DNA from: Corynebacterium occultum
GTDB lineage: Bacteria; Actinomycetota; Actinomycetes; Mycobacteriales; Mycobacteriaceae
Reading direction: 5' to 3'
NCBI RefSeq assembly: GCF_009734425.1
Contig: NZ_CP046455.1
Span: forward strand, 1,674,001-1,738,000
Length of the DNA stretch: 64,000 nucleotides
Each line of letters begins with the position of its first letter. Within the stretch, counting starts at the first letter, position 1. The translations under genes and the position numbers were made by a program. Positions 29,192 to 37,805 of the stretch are shown piece after piece. The notes beneath the pieces were generated by a model that searched no databases, was not told the origin of the DNA, and saw only the letters and a program-made list of their open reading frames with translations.

Positions 29192-32010
29192 GGTTGCTGG
29201 TCCTCTCCCCCGGTCACCGTGTCCTGGTGGCCGGGGGTTTTGCGGTGCCTGCTTGACGACGCAGCGTGCCCCGGGGGGTGCAGGTCGTGCTGGTTCGCTC
29301 CGGCGTCCCCGGGATTCGGCGGGGTCGTCGAGTAGCCCAGGCGTTGGCGTTCTTCGGCGATGATTTCGGCGGCGAGGGTGGCTTCACTGATGTCGACGGC
29401 GTCGTGGATGGCGGCGGATTCACTGGGCCGGGCGTAGGTGTCGAAGAGTCGGCGTTTATCGGCGAGCATGTCAAGCATGCGTTCTTCGGCGGTGTCATCG
29501 GCGACCAGGCGGTGAACCTGAACGGTGGAGATCTGGCCCATGCGGTGGACGCGGGCGATGGCTTGGGCTTCGATGCTTGGTTTGACCTGGGGTTCGGCGA
29601 TGATGACGACGCTGGCGGACTGGATGTTGAGGCCCACTCCGCCAGCGGTGATCTGAATCAGCAGGACGGAGCCGGCGGGAGCGTCAGCGAGGGCGTCAAT
29701 CAGGTCCTGGCGCCTGGTGGGTGGCACGGATCCGGAGATGGTGCCCAGCACCTGCTCCCCCAGTTCTTCCGCCAGGCGGGAGAGAACTTCTCGAAAGTAG
29801 GTGAAGATGATGGCTTTGCGACCAGCTTCGGTGGTTTCTTCGAGGATTTCGCGGATCCGGGTGAGTTTGGCGGGTTCGACGCCGGGGGTGGAGAATGCGG
29901 CCCGGCGAATGTCCATCCAGCTGCCTTCCCCAACGGCGGTGGCGTAGTGGCGTTGGTCGGCGTCGTTGAGTTGCACCCAGTCGATCTGGTCCATTTTCTC
30001 GGGCAGTTCATCAAGTACTTCTACCTGGTTGCGGCGCAGGTAGGCGGGGGCGATGTGTTTGCGGAAATCAGTGGCGGACATGGTGGCCATGGCCGGTGTG
30101 ATCAGCTCGGGCTGGAGGTAGTTGATGAGGGCGGCGAACTCGGAGACGCGGTTTTCCAGGGGGGTTCCGCTCATCAGCAGGGCGTACGTGGCCCGCGTGA
30201 TCAGTGTCTGGAGGGCGCGGGAGCGTTGGGTCTCCGGATTTTTGATCATGTGTGCTTCATCCACGATGATCATGTCGATGCGGCCGATGTCGAGGGTGCG
30301 GGCTCCATCGAAGGTGCACACCAGGATTCCGCCGCTGCCCCGCCACTGGCCGAGGGCGGTGTCCTTGTCACTGCCGTGGGCACGGTGAACCGGTAGGTCG
30401 GTGAAGCGGTGGGATTCCCGCACCCAGTTGCCCAGCAGGGAAGCCGGGCAGACCACCAGCAGGTGGGCAGATTTTTGTCTTTCTTTCTCGACACCGGCGG
30501 CGATGTGGGCGGCTGCTGCGAGAGCCTGCACGGTTTTTCCCAGCCCCATTTCATCCCCGAGGAGGACCTTGCGTTGCACGATGACAAAGCGTGCCCCGAA
30601 GGACTGGTAACCACGTAGCCGCAGGTCTTTGAGGTGGCTGCGATCCAGGCGTAGTGCCCGGACTCTTGCGAGGGTGTCTCCGGCCAGGTCACCGCCACCT
30701 TCGACCTCCAATTGGAGGAGGCTGACCAGGAGTCCCTGGTAGTGGGCGGGGCGGGTGAGGTAGTCCTCCCAGGCGCTCATGCCCTGAAGGGGCCGGGAAC
30801 GCAGATCTTTCGCTGGCCGGAAGGGTGCGGGGTGCGCCCTGGCCCAGGCGAGGTCATCGGTGTAGCGCTGCCAGAGCTGGTTCTCGGCCTCGGGGGTGTT
30901 GAGAACCACGGTCCAGGGATCCGGGGAGTCCGTGAGGGGAAGGTGTTCAGTGTCCTCCAACACCCGGTTCCGGCGGTCCCTCTCCAGCTCGTCGAGACTG
31001 TTGAGGGCATCGAATTGGGCCAGGATGGCCAGTAGTCGCAGTGCTGCGGTGGTGGGTGTGTCACCGATGGCGGTGTGGTGTGCCGCGAGTGCCTCGCGGT
31101 GCAGGGTCTGGGCGGCAGCCTTCATTCTTTTTGCGGTGACCTCACCGATGCCGTTGAGGGCGATCAGCTCGCGCTGGCTGGCATTCAGGACATCGGCGAC
31201 GCTGTTGTACCCGTGGGTTGAGAGGTCGGGGAAGCGCAGGCGTTCCCGGGTGGCGGTGCGCAGGGCCTCCACCGGCAGTTGGCGCAGCAGCACCTCAACT
31301 CTTTCACCGTTGAGCGCATTGAGCGCCGCTTGGGCGCCCTGGCGTAGTTTCGGTTCGCTGTGGGGGTCTGTCCGGAGGGCCTGGGCCAGGCGCAGCACCG
31401 GCTGGATCTGGGACTGCTCCCACTGGAGGAATACGGGGTTTTCGGTGCCGAGGGCCTGGGCCAGGGCGTGCCGGGCCCCGGCGATCAGGTGGTCCGGGGT
31501 GCCGTGGGAACCGGGGAAGAGCCGGACTCCGACTCGTTGCAGGGTTTCGGCGCGCTGGAATTTATCCAGCAGCGTTCCTGCGTCCGTGAGCAGGCCCCGG
31601 CGGTTCGGGTCCGCCAGCATGGCCTGCATCTGCGCGGCGGCTTCCTGGCCAGCTTTAACCCGGTTGCCACCGAAGAGTCGACCGAGCAGACCCGGCGCGG
31701 CATGGGTGGCCTTTTCCCGGAGTTCGGGCAGTTCCCGACAGGTGTGGATCACCTGGACCAGAGTGTCGGCGGCATGGGGGTGGTGGGAGAACTCGAGGTG
31801 GAGGTAGAGGCTCTCAGGCCAGGTGAGGGCTCCGTGCGGGAGGATGTCCACCCGGAATTCTGCTTCTTCGAGGCGCGCTCCGGAGAGGATGGTGCCAGCG
31901 GTGGCTGTTTCTCCGGAGCCGAGGCAGCCCACTGCTTCTTCGGCTTCCTGCGCCACGGCGATGGCCCGGTCGGCTGCGGCCAGGATTGCTTCGAGTTGTG
32001 TTTTCTCCAC
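29188..32010 (-). CDS. SNF2-family DNA-dependent ATPase/helicase with HhH insert
   Basis: A large protein (about 940 residues). The first 275 residues match no domain I recognise. A helix-hairpin-helix (LIALNGIGEVTAKRM) lies near 280-300. The SNF2 ATPase follows, with motif I DEMGLGKTVQ near 487, DEAH near 585 and the C-terminal helicase lobe with FTYFREVLSRL near 740 and a VHRMGQ motif. I start at a GTG at 32010 (AGGTG 7 bp upstream), because further upstream the DNA turns A+T-rich. Probable role is chromatin/fork remodelling or repair; a defence role cannot be excluded. The C-terminal 35 residues are low-complexity. Confidence 0.85.
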   Translation of the reverse strand: MEKTQLEAILAAADRAIAVAQEAEEAVGCLGSGETATAGTILSGARLEEAEFRVDILPHGALTWPESLYLHLEFSHHPHAADTLVQVIHTCRELPELREKATHAAPGLLGRLFGGNRVKAGQEAAAQMQAMLADPNRRGLLTDAGTLLDKFQRAETLQRVGVRLFPGSHGTPDHLIAGARHALAQALGTENPVFLQWEQSQIQPVLRLAQALRTDPHSEPKLRQGAQAALNALNGERVEVLLRQLPVEALRTATRERLRFPDLSTHGYNSVADVLNASQRELIALNGIGEVTAKRMKAAAQTLHREALAAHHTAIGDTPTTAALRLLAILAQFDALNSLDELERDRRNRVLEDTEHLPLTDSPDPWTVVLNTPEAENQLWQRYTDDLAWARAHPAPFRPAKDLRSRPLQGMSAWEDYLTRPAHYQGLLVSLLQLEVEGGGDLAGDTLARVRALRLDRSHLKDLRLRGYQSFGARFVIVQRKVLLGDEMGLGKTVQALAAAAHIAAGVEKERQKSAHLLVVCPASLLGNWVRESHRFTDLPVHRAHGSDKDTALGQWRGSGGILVCTFDGARTLDIGRIDMIIVDEAHMIKNPETQRSRALQTLITRATYALLMSGTPLENRVSEFAALINYLQPELITPAMATMSATDFRKHIAPAYLRRNQVEVLDELPEKMDQIDWVQLNDADQRHYATAVGEGSWMDIRRAAFSTPGVEPAKLTRIREILEETTEAGRKAIIFTYFREVLSRLAEELGEQVLGTISGSVPPTRRQDLIDALADAPAGSVLLIQITAGGVGLNIQSASVVIIAEPQVKPSIEAQAIARVHRMGQISTVQVHRLVADDTAEERMLDMLADKRRLFDTYARPSESAAIHDAVDISEATLAAEIIAEERQRLGYSTTPPNPGDAGANQHDLHPPGHAASSSRHRKTPGHQDTVTGGEDQQP
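29207..29241 (+). terminator. Intrinsic terminator of ypfJ inside the SNF2 gene
   Basis: Twelve base pairs (29207-29218 with 29226-29237, one G-U) with a 7-base loop, followed by TTTT, starting 15 bp after the ypfJ stop. It lies within the antisense C-terminal codons of the SNF2 gene. Confidence 0.85.
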
Positions 32011-32361
32011 CCTTGTCACCTGGCTGATTCTGCCAGAGGGGCGAAAGTGTCTCTCAGATGCTCCCCCGCGGAGTCTGAAAATGGTCTGACCTGTCATTGA
32101 TTTTTTCATGATTTTTAGCACATAATTAAAAGGTTATACTTACGCCTCGGTATATTAATTTTTACTGACATAATTTATCTTCAAGCGTTGCGGGCACTGA
32201 TGGGTTCCCCCCTTCATTCAGCTGACTAATTTGCCGGAGTAGGGAAACATCAGCCGTGTACCTCCCCGGTGGCTGAAATTGCACCGGGACACCCCCCTGC
32301 GAAGAACATGGGCCACTCCGCCAGATGGCGAAAGGCATGGCCGGAAGGGATCGACCAAGAT
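32011..32361. other. A+T-rich divergent region between SNF2 and TetR genes
   Basis: From about 32,095 to 32,200 the base composition drops well below the G+C of the genes, with several -10-like words on both strands (for example CATAAT near 32,170 on plus). It probably holds the divergent promoters and perhaps a TetR operator, but I see no clear dyad. Confidence 0.5.
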
Positions 32362-33012
32362 ATGCGTGCGGATGCCCGTGAGAGAAGAGAACGCATCATC
32401 AACACCGCCTGCAACCTGTTGCGCGGCCGGGATATCGAAGGCCTGACGTTGGAGGAGGTGGCTCGGGCCGCAGGCGTGGGGATTGCCACCCTCTACCGTA
32501 ATTTCCCGAACCGCCAGGCACTCTGGCATGCCTGCATCGAACACCTGATGCATGAAGTCAATGAGCTGCAGAGAGTGTTCCTGGAAGATTTCGCCAGCGA
32601 ACCAGTGGATCCGTTGCCTCTCTGGCACAGCTTTGTGCGGGATCTGGCCAGACTCGGCCTGGGGGCACTGGCGCAGGTCATGACCCCTGATAATTTCCAG
32701 CAGCTCCCCCCGGGAATGCGGGAACTGCAGGCCGCCAATGATGTGCAGGGCAGGCAGGTACTCACCCTGGTGCAGGAGGCTGGCCTGGTTCATTCCCACA
32801 TCACCCCCCACACCCTGCTCAAGGGGCTGATCATCCTGTCCCGGACGGCGGAGCCCACGTCCCCGGGCGCGATTCCCGAGCTCAACCGCCAGCTGCTCCG
32901 CGTCTATCTCGCCGGTCTGCGCCAGGGTCCGGAGGAACTGGTTCTGGACCCACTGCCGGAGCAGATGGACGGTGAACACCTGGGTGTCACCTTCCCGACG
33001 CAGGAGAGTTAA
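32362..33012 (+). CDS. TetR family transcriptional regulator
   Basis: DNA-binding repressor of 216 residues. The start MRADARERRERIINTA is what the family shows just before helix 1; the helix-turn-helix is at about 29-55 (LTLEEVARAAGVGIATLYRNF). Earlier ATG/GTG codons in frame (32269, 32308) would add residues with no family match. The C-terminal ligand-binding domain is divergent, so the inducer is unknown. It is divergent from the SNF2 gene and upstream of the HEPN-like gene; either may be its target. Confidence 0.85.
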   Translation: MRADARERRERIINTACNLLRGRDIEGLTLEEVARAAGVGIATLYRNFPNRQALWHACIEHLMHEVNELQRVFLEDFASEPVDPLPLWHSFVRDLARLGLGALAQVMTPDNFQQLPPGMRELQAANDVQGRQVLTLVQEAGLVHSHITPHTLLKGLIILSRTAEPTSPGAIPELNRQLLRVYLAGLRQGPEELVLDPLPEQMDGEHLGVTFPTQES

Positions 33013-33099
33013 ACCCGCAACCACCCCTTACCCGCCGCCCTCCCCCGGTCTGGACATCTGGCCCAGCAGGGCCGGGCGTCGACCATTAACCTCGGCCTG

Positions 33100-33840
33100 G
33101 TGAAAGAGAATTCCTCGACTCCCAGGTCCCCCAACCGCGCCATTCCTTTCCTGGCGGCCTTCAATGACATCGAGAACCATCTGCGCAATGAATTGAGCGC
33201 CAGGAAGTCGGATGGTTTCAGCTGGATGGTGCGGTTGGCGGCACGAAAGAGCCTGATCTCGGACACCCATTCCGAGGCGCTGCAGGCCTTTGCGGATCTG
33301 CGCAACGCGATCAGCCACGGCACCTACCGGGATCACCGCCCCATTGCGGAACCGCTGCCGGAAACGGTGGACGAGATCTCCCGGATCCGGGATCTACTGC
33401 TGGATCCTCCGTTGGCGCTGAACGTGCTGGGCCCCCACCAGGTGCAGTCCTTCAGTCCGGAAGATGATGTCCGCCAGGCGCTGGGGATCATCCGGCAGAG
33501 CACGATCTCCCAGTTTCCGATCTATGAGGGCGATACCTTCCGGGCACTGTTGACCACCAACACCATCGCCCGGTGGGTGGCAGCCGACCTGGATGACAAT
33601 GACCATCTGGATGCCCGGAGCATTGGGGAGGTGCTGGATTTCGCCGAGGACAATGATGATGCGGTCTTCCTCTCCCGGCAGGCCACGGCCCGGGAGGTGT
33701 TGGAGGAGCTGACCGTTCCGGACCGGTCGGGCAGGCTGCCCCGGGCGGTGTTGATCACCGAACACGGGCGGCGGGATCAGCGCCCGATCCGCGTGATCGG
33801 GGGTTCTGACCTGGCATTTCTGCTGGAGGCGGTGGAGTAG
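33100..33840 (+). CDS. Hypothetical protein, HEPN-like N-terminus with CBS-like C-terminus
   Basis: A 246-residue protein. Residues 15-85 are helical and contain LRNAISHG, with Arg68 and His73 in the R-x4-H spacing of HEPN domains (RNA-cleaving in some families, inactive in others). Residues 105-245 resemble paired CBS modules, which bind adenosyl nucleotides; the segments SQFPIYEGDTFRALLTTN and AVLITEHGRRDQ fit CBS strands. It starts at a GTG with no clear ribosome site, 87 bp after the TetR gene. Function unknown; a nucleotide-sensing regulator is inference. Confidence 0.7.
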   Translation: MKENSSTPRSPNRAIPFLAAFNDIENHLRNELSARKSDGFSWMVRLAARKSLISDTHSEALQAFADLRNAISHGTYRDHRPIAEPLPETVDEISRIRDLLLDPPLALNVLGPHQVQSFSPEDDVRQALGIIRQSTISQFPIYEGDTFRALLTTNTIARWVAADLDDNDHLDARSIGEVLDFAEDNDDAVFLSRQATAREVLEELTVPDRSGRLPRAVLITEHGRRDQRPIRVIGGSDLAFLLEAVE

Positions 33841-33902
33841 TGGGCCAGGCTGCGGGCGGGGGGCGTCGCAACGCTCAGTGGCGCCGGGGAATACTTTGAG
33901 AC

Positions 33903-33908
33903 TATAGT
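33903..33908 (+). promoter_or_regulatory. Probable -10 box of the monooxygenase/reductase pair
   Basis: TATAGT lies 50 bp before the ATG at 33959, and the inverted repeat at 33907-33923 overlaps it. No good -35 is seen. Confidence 0.5.
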
Positions 33909-33923
33909 TGTTGACATAACAAC
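33907..33923. promoter_or_regulatory. Putative operator GTTGTT-N5-AACAAC
   Basis: A perfect 6-bp inverted repeat with a 5-base centre (GACAT), overlapping the -10-like box. The spacing and composition resemble MarR-type sites. The regulator is not known; the nearest candidate is the TetR gene 1.5 kb upstream. Confidence 0.6.
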
Positions 33924-33958
33924 AAACCTTTTTGAATTCCCGATTTAGGAGCACCCCC

Positions 33959-35074
33959 ATGCAGTTCGGCATCTTCACCATCGGTGACGTGACCACCGAC
34001 CCGACCACCGGTAAGACCCCCACCGAGCATGAGCGCATCAACGCCATCACCCAGATCGCACTCAAGGCCGAGGAGGTCGGCCTGGATGTCTTCGCCACCG
34101 GCCAGCACCATAACCCCCCCTTCGTACCCTCCGCCCCGACCACCCATCTGGCCTATATCGCCGCCCAGACCAAGAACCTGAAGCTGTCCACCGCGACCAC
34201 CCTGATCACCACCACCGACCCGGTGCGCATCGCTGAGGACTACTCCTTCCTGCAGCACCTCTCCAACGGTCGTGTGGACCTGATGATGGGCCGCGGCAAC
34301 ACCGGACCGGTCTACCCCTGGTTCGGCAAGGACATCCGCCAGGGTATCCCCCTGGCCATCGAGAACTACCATCTGCTGCGTCGCCTCTGGCGCGAGAAGA
34401 ACGTGAACTGGCAGGGCAAGTTCCGCACCCCGCTGCAGGGATTCACCACCACCCCCTTCCCGCTTGACGACGTCGCGCCCTTCGTCTGGCACGGCTCCAT
34501 CCGCTCCGTGCAGATCGCCGAGCAGGCCGCCTTCTACGGCGACGGCTTCTTCCACAACAACATCTTCTGGAACAAGGAACACACGGCGCAGATGGTCGAC
34601 ATCTACCGCCGCCGCTACGAAAAGCATGGCCACGGCCAGGCCGACCAGGCCATCGTCGGCCTCGGCGGCCAGGTCTACATCGCAGACTCCGAGGAGCAGG
34701 CGAAGAAGGAGTTCCGCCCCTACTTCGACAACGCCCCGGTCTACGGCCACGGCCCCTCCCTCGAGGAGTTCACCGCGATGACCCCGCTGACCGTCGGCAC
34801 CGTCGAGCAGGTCATCGAAAGCACCATGGCACACGCCGACTGGGTCGGGGACTACCAGCGCCAGCTCTTCCTCATGGACCACGCCGGCCTGCCCCTGGAG
34901 GTCGTGCTCAAGCAGATCGAGATCCTGGGCACCCAGGTCGTCCCGGAGGTCCGCCACCGCATGGAGGCCCGCCGCCCCGAGCACGTCCCCTCCGAACCGC
35001 CGACCCACGCCACCCTCAAGGCAGACCCGGGCCACCCCCACCACAAGGTCCGCCCCGGCAAGGACAATGCCTAA
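33959..35074 (+). CDS. CE1758-family FMN-dependent luciferase-like monooxygenase
   Basis: A bacterial luciferase-like TIM-barrel flavoenzyme of 371 residues that uses reduced FMN and oxygen on an unknown substrate. The protein starts MQFGIFTIGDVT, with a GRGNTGPVYPWFG segment typical of the CE1758 group. The ATG at 33959 has AGGAG 7 bp upstream. The next gene, 38 bp away, is the CE1759-type FMN reductase that normally accompanies it, so the pair is a two-component monooxygenase. It shows G+C- and C-rich codon use, a sign of high expression. Confidence 0.93.
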   Translation: MQFGIFTIGDVTTDPTTGKTPTEHERINAITQIALKAEEVGLDVFATGQHHNPPFVPSAPTTHLAYIAAQTKNLKLSTATTLITTTDPVRIAEDYSFLQHLSNGRVDLMMGRGNTGPVYPWFGKDIRQGIPLAIENYHLLRRLWREKNVNWQGKFRTPLQGFTTTPFPLDDVAPFVWHGSIRSVQIAEQAAFYGDGFFHNNIFWNKEHTAQMVDIYRRRYEKHGHGQADQAIVGLGGQVYIADSEEQAKKEFRPYFDNAPVYGHGPSLEEFTAMTPLTVGTVEQVIESTMAHADWVGDYQRQLFLMDHAGLPLEVVLKQIEILGTQVVPEVRHRMEARRPEHVPSEPPTHATLKADPGHPHHKVRPGKDNA

Positions 35075-35112
35075 CCCCCACAACCCCGAGCAGCACGAAA
35101 GGCACCTCCCCC

Positions 35113-35781
35113 ATGCCCAGACTGACCGTCATCTCAGCGGGACTATCCAACCCTTCCTCCACCCGCACCCTGGCCGACCAGATCGCCGCGGCCGTCAACA
35201 CCGCCGTCACCGCCCGCGGCGAAGCTCTGGAGATCAATGTCATCGAGCTCAAGAACCTCGCCGTCGACCTGGCCCACGCCATGGCCGCCGGTGGCATCAG
35301 CTCCGAAGCTCTGAGCGCGGCCAAGAAACAGCTCAGCGAAAGTGATGGCCTGCTCGTGGCCACCCCTGTATTCAAGGCCAGCTACACCGGGCTGCTCAAG
35401 ATGTTCTTCGACGTCCTGGACGATGAGGCGATCAATGACATGCCCACCGTCATCGCCGCCACTGCCGGTACCGCCCGCCATGCACTGGTGCTCGAGCATG
35501 CCTTACGCCCCCTGCTCAGCTACATGCGGGCCCGCGTGCTGCCCACCGGAATCTTCGCCGCCACCGAGGATTTCGGTGGCGCTGAGGGCGCCGCCATTGA
35601 ACGCCGTATCCAGCAAGCTGCCGAGGAACTGGCCGAGCTGATGCTCGCCCAGTCCGGCACCGTGGTCGGTGGACTGGCTGGCCCCACCTCGCGCAGCACC
35701 CGGGAACGCCACTCCGGTACCGACCTGGGGGAGGACTTCACCTCCTTCTCTGAGCTTTTGGCTGACTACGACGGCTCCTAG
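35113..35781 (+). CDS. CE1759-family NAD(P)H:FMN reductase
   Basis: Flavodoxin-like reductase of 222 residues that should feed FMNH2 to the upstream monooxygenase. Flavin-binding segments are SAGLSNPSSTRTLAD near the N-terminus and LLVATPVFKASYTGLLK near 80. The gene is spaced 38 bp after the monooxygenase with AAAGGCACC before the ATG, so co-transcription is expected. sdaA begins 54 bp downstream but has its own ribosome site. Confidence 0.92.
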   Translation: MPRLTVISAGLSNPSSTRTLADQIAAAVNTAVTARGEALEINVIELKNLAVDLAHAMAAGGISSEALSAAKKQLSESDGLLVATPVFKASYTGLLKMFFDVLDDEAINDMPTVIAATAGTARHALVLEHALRPLLSYMRARVLPTGIFAATEDFGGAEGAAIERRIQQAAEELAELMLAQSGTVVGGLAGPTSRSTRERHSGTDLGEDFTSFSELLADYDGS

Positions 35782-35835
35782 ACGCTAATGTGAGGGCAAG
35801 CACAATTCCCCTCACCACTTCCGGAGGTTTCTTCC

Positions 35836-37251
35836 GTGATCAGCGTCTCCGACCTCTTCAGCATCGGCATCGGCCCATCTTCCTCACACACGGTGGGCCC
35901 GATGCGCGCCGCCCATGACTTCACCTCCCAGCTGCCCCAGTTCCCGGCGCGGGTGGAGGCGGAGCTCCGCGGCTCACTGTCCGCCACCGGCGCCGGACAC
36001 GGCACCGACCGGGCGGTGATCCTGGGGCTGGTCGGATATGAGCCCACCACCCTCCCGGCGGATGTGGAGCCCGCGCCGGGCGAGGCGGTGCCTGCCCAGG
36101 GCACCCACTCCGGTCCAGCCGGGCAGCTGGAGTACTCCCTCATCTTCAATAATGAGGCGCTTCCCCAGCATCCCAACGGGATGATCCTGCGTGCCTTCGA
36201 TGAGTCCGGGCAGCCCCTGGGTGAGACGATGGAGTATTTCTCCGTCGGTGGTGGCTTCATCCAGACCGCCCAGCAGCTGAGAGAGCAGCTGTCCGGTGAA
36301 GGCATCAAGGCAGGTGCCGCCTCCGCGGATCGTGAGATCCAGGTCCCCTACCCCTTCAATACCGCCGCAGAACTGCTGGAGCATTCTCAGCGGGAGGGCA
36401 AGTCCTTCGCCGAGATCGTGCTGGCCAATGAGATTGCCCTGACCCCCCCGGCAGAGGGCGCTGCCCAGCCCCCGGTCCTAGATCACCTGGATCGGGTGTG
36501 GGCGGCCATGAAGTCCTGTGTCTCCGCAGGTCTGGCCGCCAACGGCACTCTGCCGGGTGGCCTGGGTGTGGTCCGCCGCGCACCGCTGCTTTTCGACTCC
36601 CTGATGGAGGGTGGTTCCCGGCATACCCGGGGTGAGGGACTGGATGCGATGGAGTGGGTCAACCTCTACGCCCTGGCGGTCAATGAACAGAATGCCGCCG
36701 GTGGCCGGGTGGTCACCGCCCCCACCAATGGTGCCGCCGGAATCATCCCGGCAGTGCTGCACTATGCCCGGGATTTCCTCCGGGACTTCAGCATCGAGAA
36801 AGTTCATACCTTCCTGCTCACCGCCGGCGCGGTGGGGATCATCATCAAGCAGAATGCCTCGATCTCAGGTGCTGAGGTCGGCTGCCAGGGTGAGGTTGGT
36901 TCAGCCTCCGCCATGGCGGCGGCAGGACTCGCGGCGATCATCGGCGGCAGTCCCTCACAGGTGGAGAATGCCGCCGAAATCGCCCTGGAGCACAACCTCG
37001 GGCTGACCTGCGATCCCGTCGGCGGGCTGGTGCAGATCCCGTGCATCGAGCGCAATGCCATCGGCTCCGTGAAATCCATCAACGCCGCCCGGCTGGCCTG
37101 CATGGGTGAGGGAATTCACCGTGTCACCCTGGATGATGTGATCCGCACGATGGCGGAGACCGGCCGGGACATGCTCAGCAAGTACAAGGAGACCTCCATG
37201 GGTGGGCTGGCGGTCAATATTGGCATCTCGGTGGCTTTCACGGAGTGCTGA
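35836..37251 (+). CDS. sdaA: L-serine ammonia-lyase, one-chain [4Fe-4S] type
   Basis: Degrades L-serine to pyruvate and ammonia. The small beta domain ([12 protein letters not shown] near 15) precedes the catalytic alpha domain with [15 protein letters not shown] near 294. Iron-sulfur cysteines are Cys350, Cys392 and Cys403. The last residue of the 471-residue protein is Cys471 (AFTEC), matching the tail-cysteine plug seen in the Legionella enzyme that acts as the fourth ligand. The GTG start has GGAGG upstream. A hairpin follows the stop. Confidence 0.95.
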   Translation: MISVSDLFSIGIGPSSSHTVGPMRAAHDFTSQLPQFPARVEAELRGSLSATGAGHGTDRAVILGLVGYEPTTLPADVEPAPGEAVPAQGTHSGPAGQLEYSLIFNNEALPQHPNGMILRAFDESGQPLGETMEYFSVGGGFIQTAQQLREQLSGEGIKAGAASADREIQVPYPFNTAAELLEHSQREGKSFAEIVLANEIALTPPAEGAAQPPVLDHLDRVWAAMKSCVSAGLAANGTLPGGLGVVRRAPLLFDSLMEGGSRHTRGEGLDAMEWVNLYALAVNEQNAAGGRVVTAPTNGAAGIIPAVLHYARDFLRDFSIEKVHTFLLTAGAVGIIIKQNASISGAEVGCQGEVGSASAMAAAGLAAIIGGSPSQVENAAEIALEHNLGLTCDPVGGLVQIPCIERNAIGSVKSINAARLACMGEGIHRVTLDDVIRTMAETGRDMLSKYKETSMGGLAVNIGISVAFTEC

Positions 37252-37273
37252 GATTTTCAAGTGCCGAGAGCTA

Positions 37274-37302
37274 CCGGTGGGGCGCTGGGTAGCACCCACC
37301 GG
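37274..37302 (+). terminator. Hairpin after sdaA
   Basis: CCGGTGGG (37274-37281) pairs exactly with CCCACCGG (37295-37302); a GCT/AGC pair extends it inside. It is 22 bp after the sdaA stop with no T run. Confidence 0.6.
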
Positions 37303-37805
37303 AACCACGGCTCGGGATCTGCTGGGGATCCGTTCTCCCCGGGCAGGGACCAGCGGGCAGGGTAGTTCACATCAAAAAGCTTTTCACCCCCGCCGTCCTC
37401 CTCGCATTGCCCTATAGATACCGTGCATCACCACTTCTTCCCATATTTACGCAGCACACAAGCGTGACAAGATCGCTAATGTGTGGCATGGTGTACATTC
37501 GTTGCGCATCGGAGATTCCCTTAGGCCGGAGCGCGGGCCAGAGAGCCCGCCCTCCCCTTCCCGCGACCGCTACCCCCCCGAGTCCATTTAAGAAAACCGG
37601 GTGTTTCTGAGTCCGGGGAGACCCCTGCCGGTGAAGATGATCCATGATGACGCGGGAAACCTTCCGCGCCGCTGGCGGAGCCCGCTCCGGTTCGTAGGTT
37701 CAGTCCCAGGAAAAAGTGGGCTGATGCGAAAAAGTGCCCCACCCCGAGTGCGGCCACAAGGGGCCTTTTCGGCTGCCGGCAGGTGCGCAGATTCTCACGG
37801 GAAGA
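37303..37805. other. Unexplained structured gap between sdaA and hisS
   Basis: About 500 bases with no convincing gene; the open frames here have arbitrary composition. There are several GC hairpins, including GCGGGC-CAGAGA-GCCCGC at 37533-37550, a run of seven C near 37,573, and CGCGG/CCGCG near 37,660. The region sits between convergent genes, so no mRNA promoter is needed; a small RNA is possible. A TACATT word near 37,494 could be a plus-strand -10. Confidence 0.5.

Noticed and set aside
32269..32361. Longer N-terminus for the TetR regulator
   Set aside because: The extra residues have no match to the family, which begins just before helix 1 as at 32362.
37551..37600. 6C small RNA
   Set aside because: There is a run of seven C, but I could not draw the two C-loop hairpins of the model; kept only as a search to run.
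37680..37720. tRNA-like T-arm (GGTTCAGTCCC)
   Set aside because: The TTCRA core is broken and no acceptor stem or anticodon arm can be drawn.
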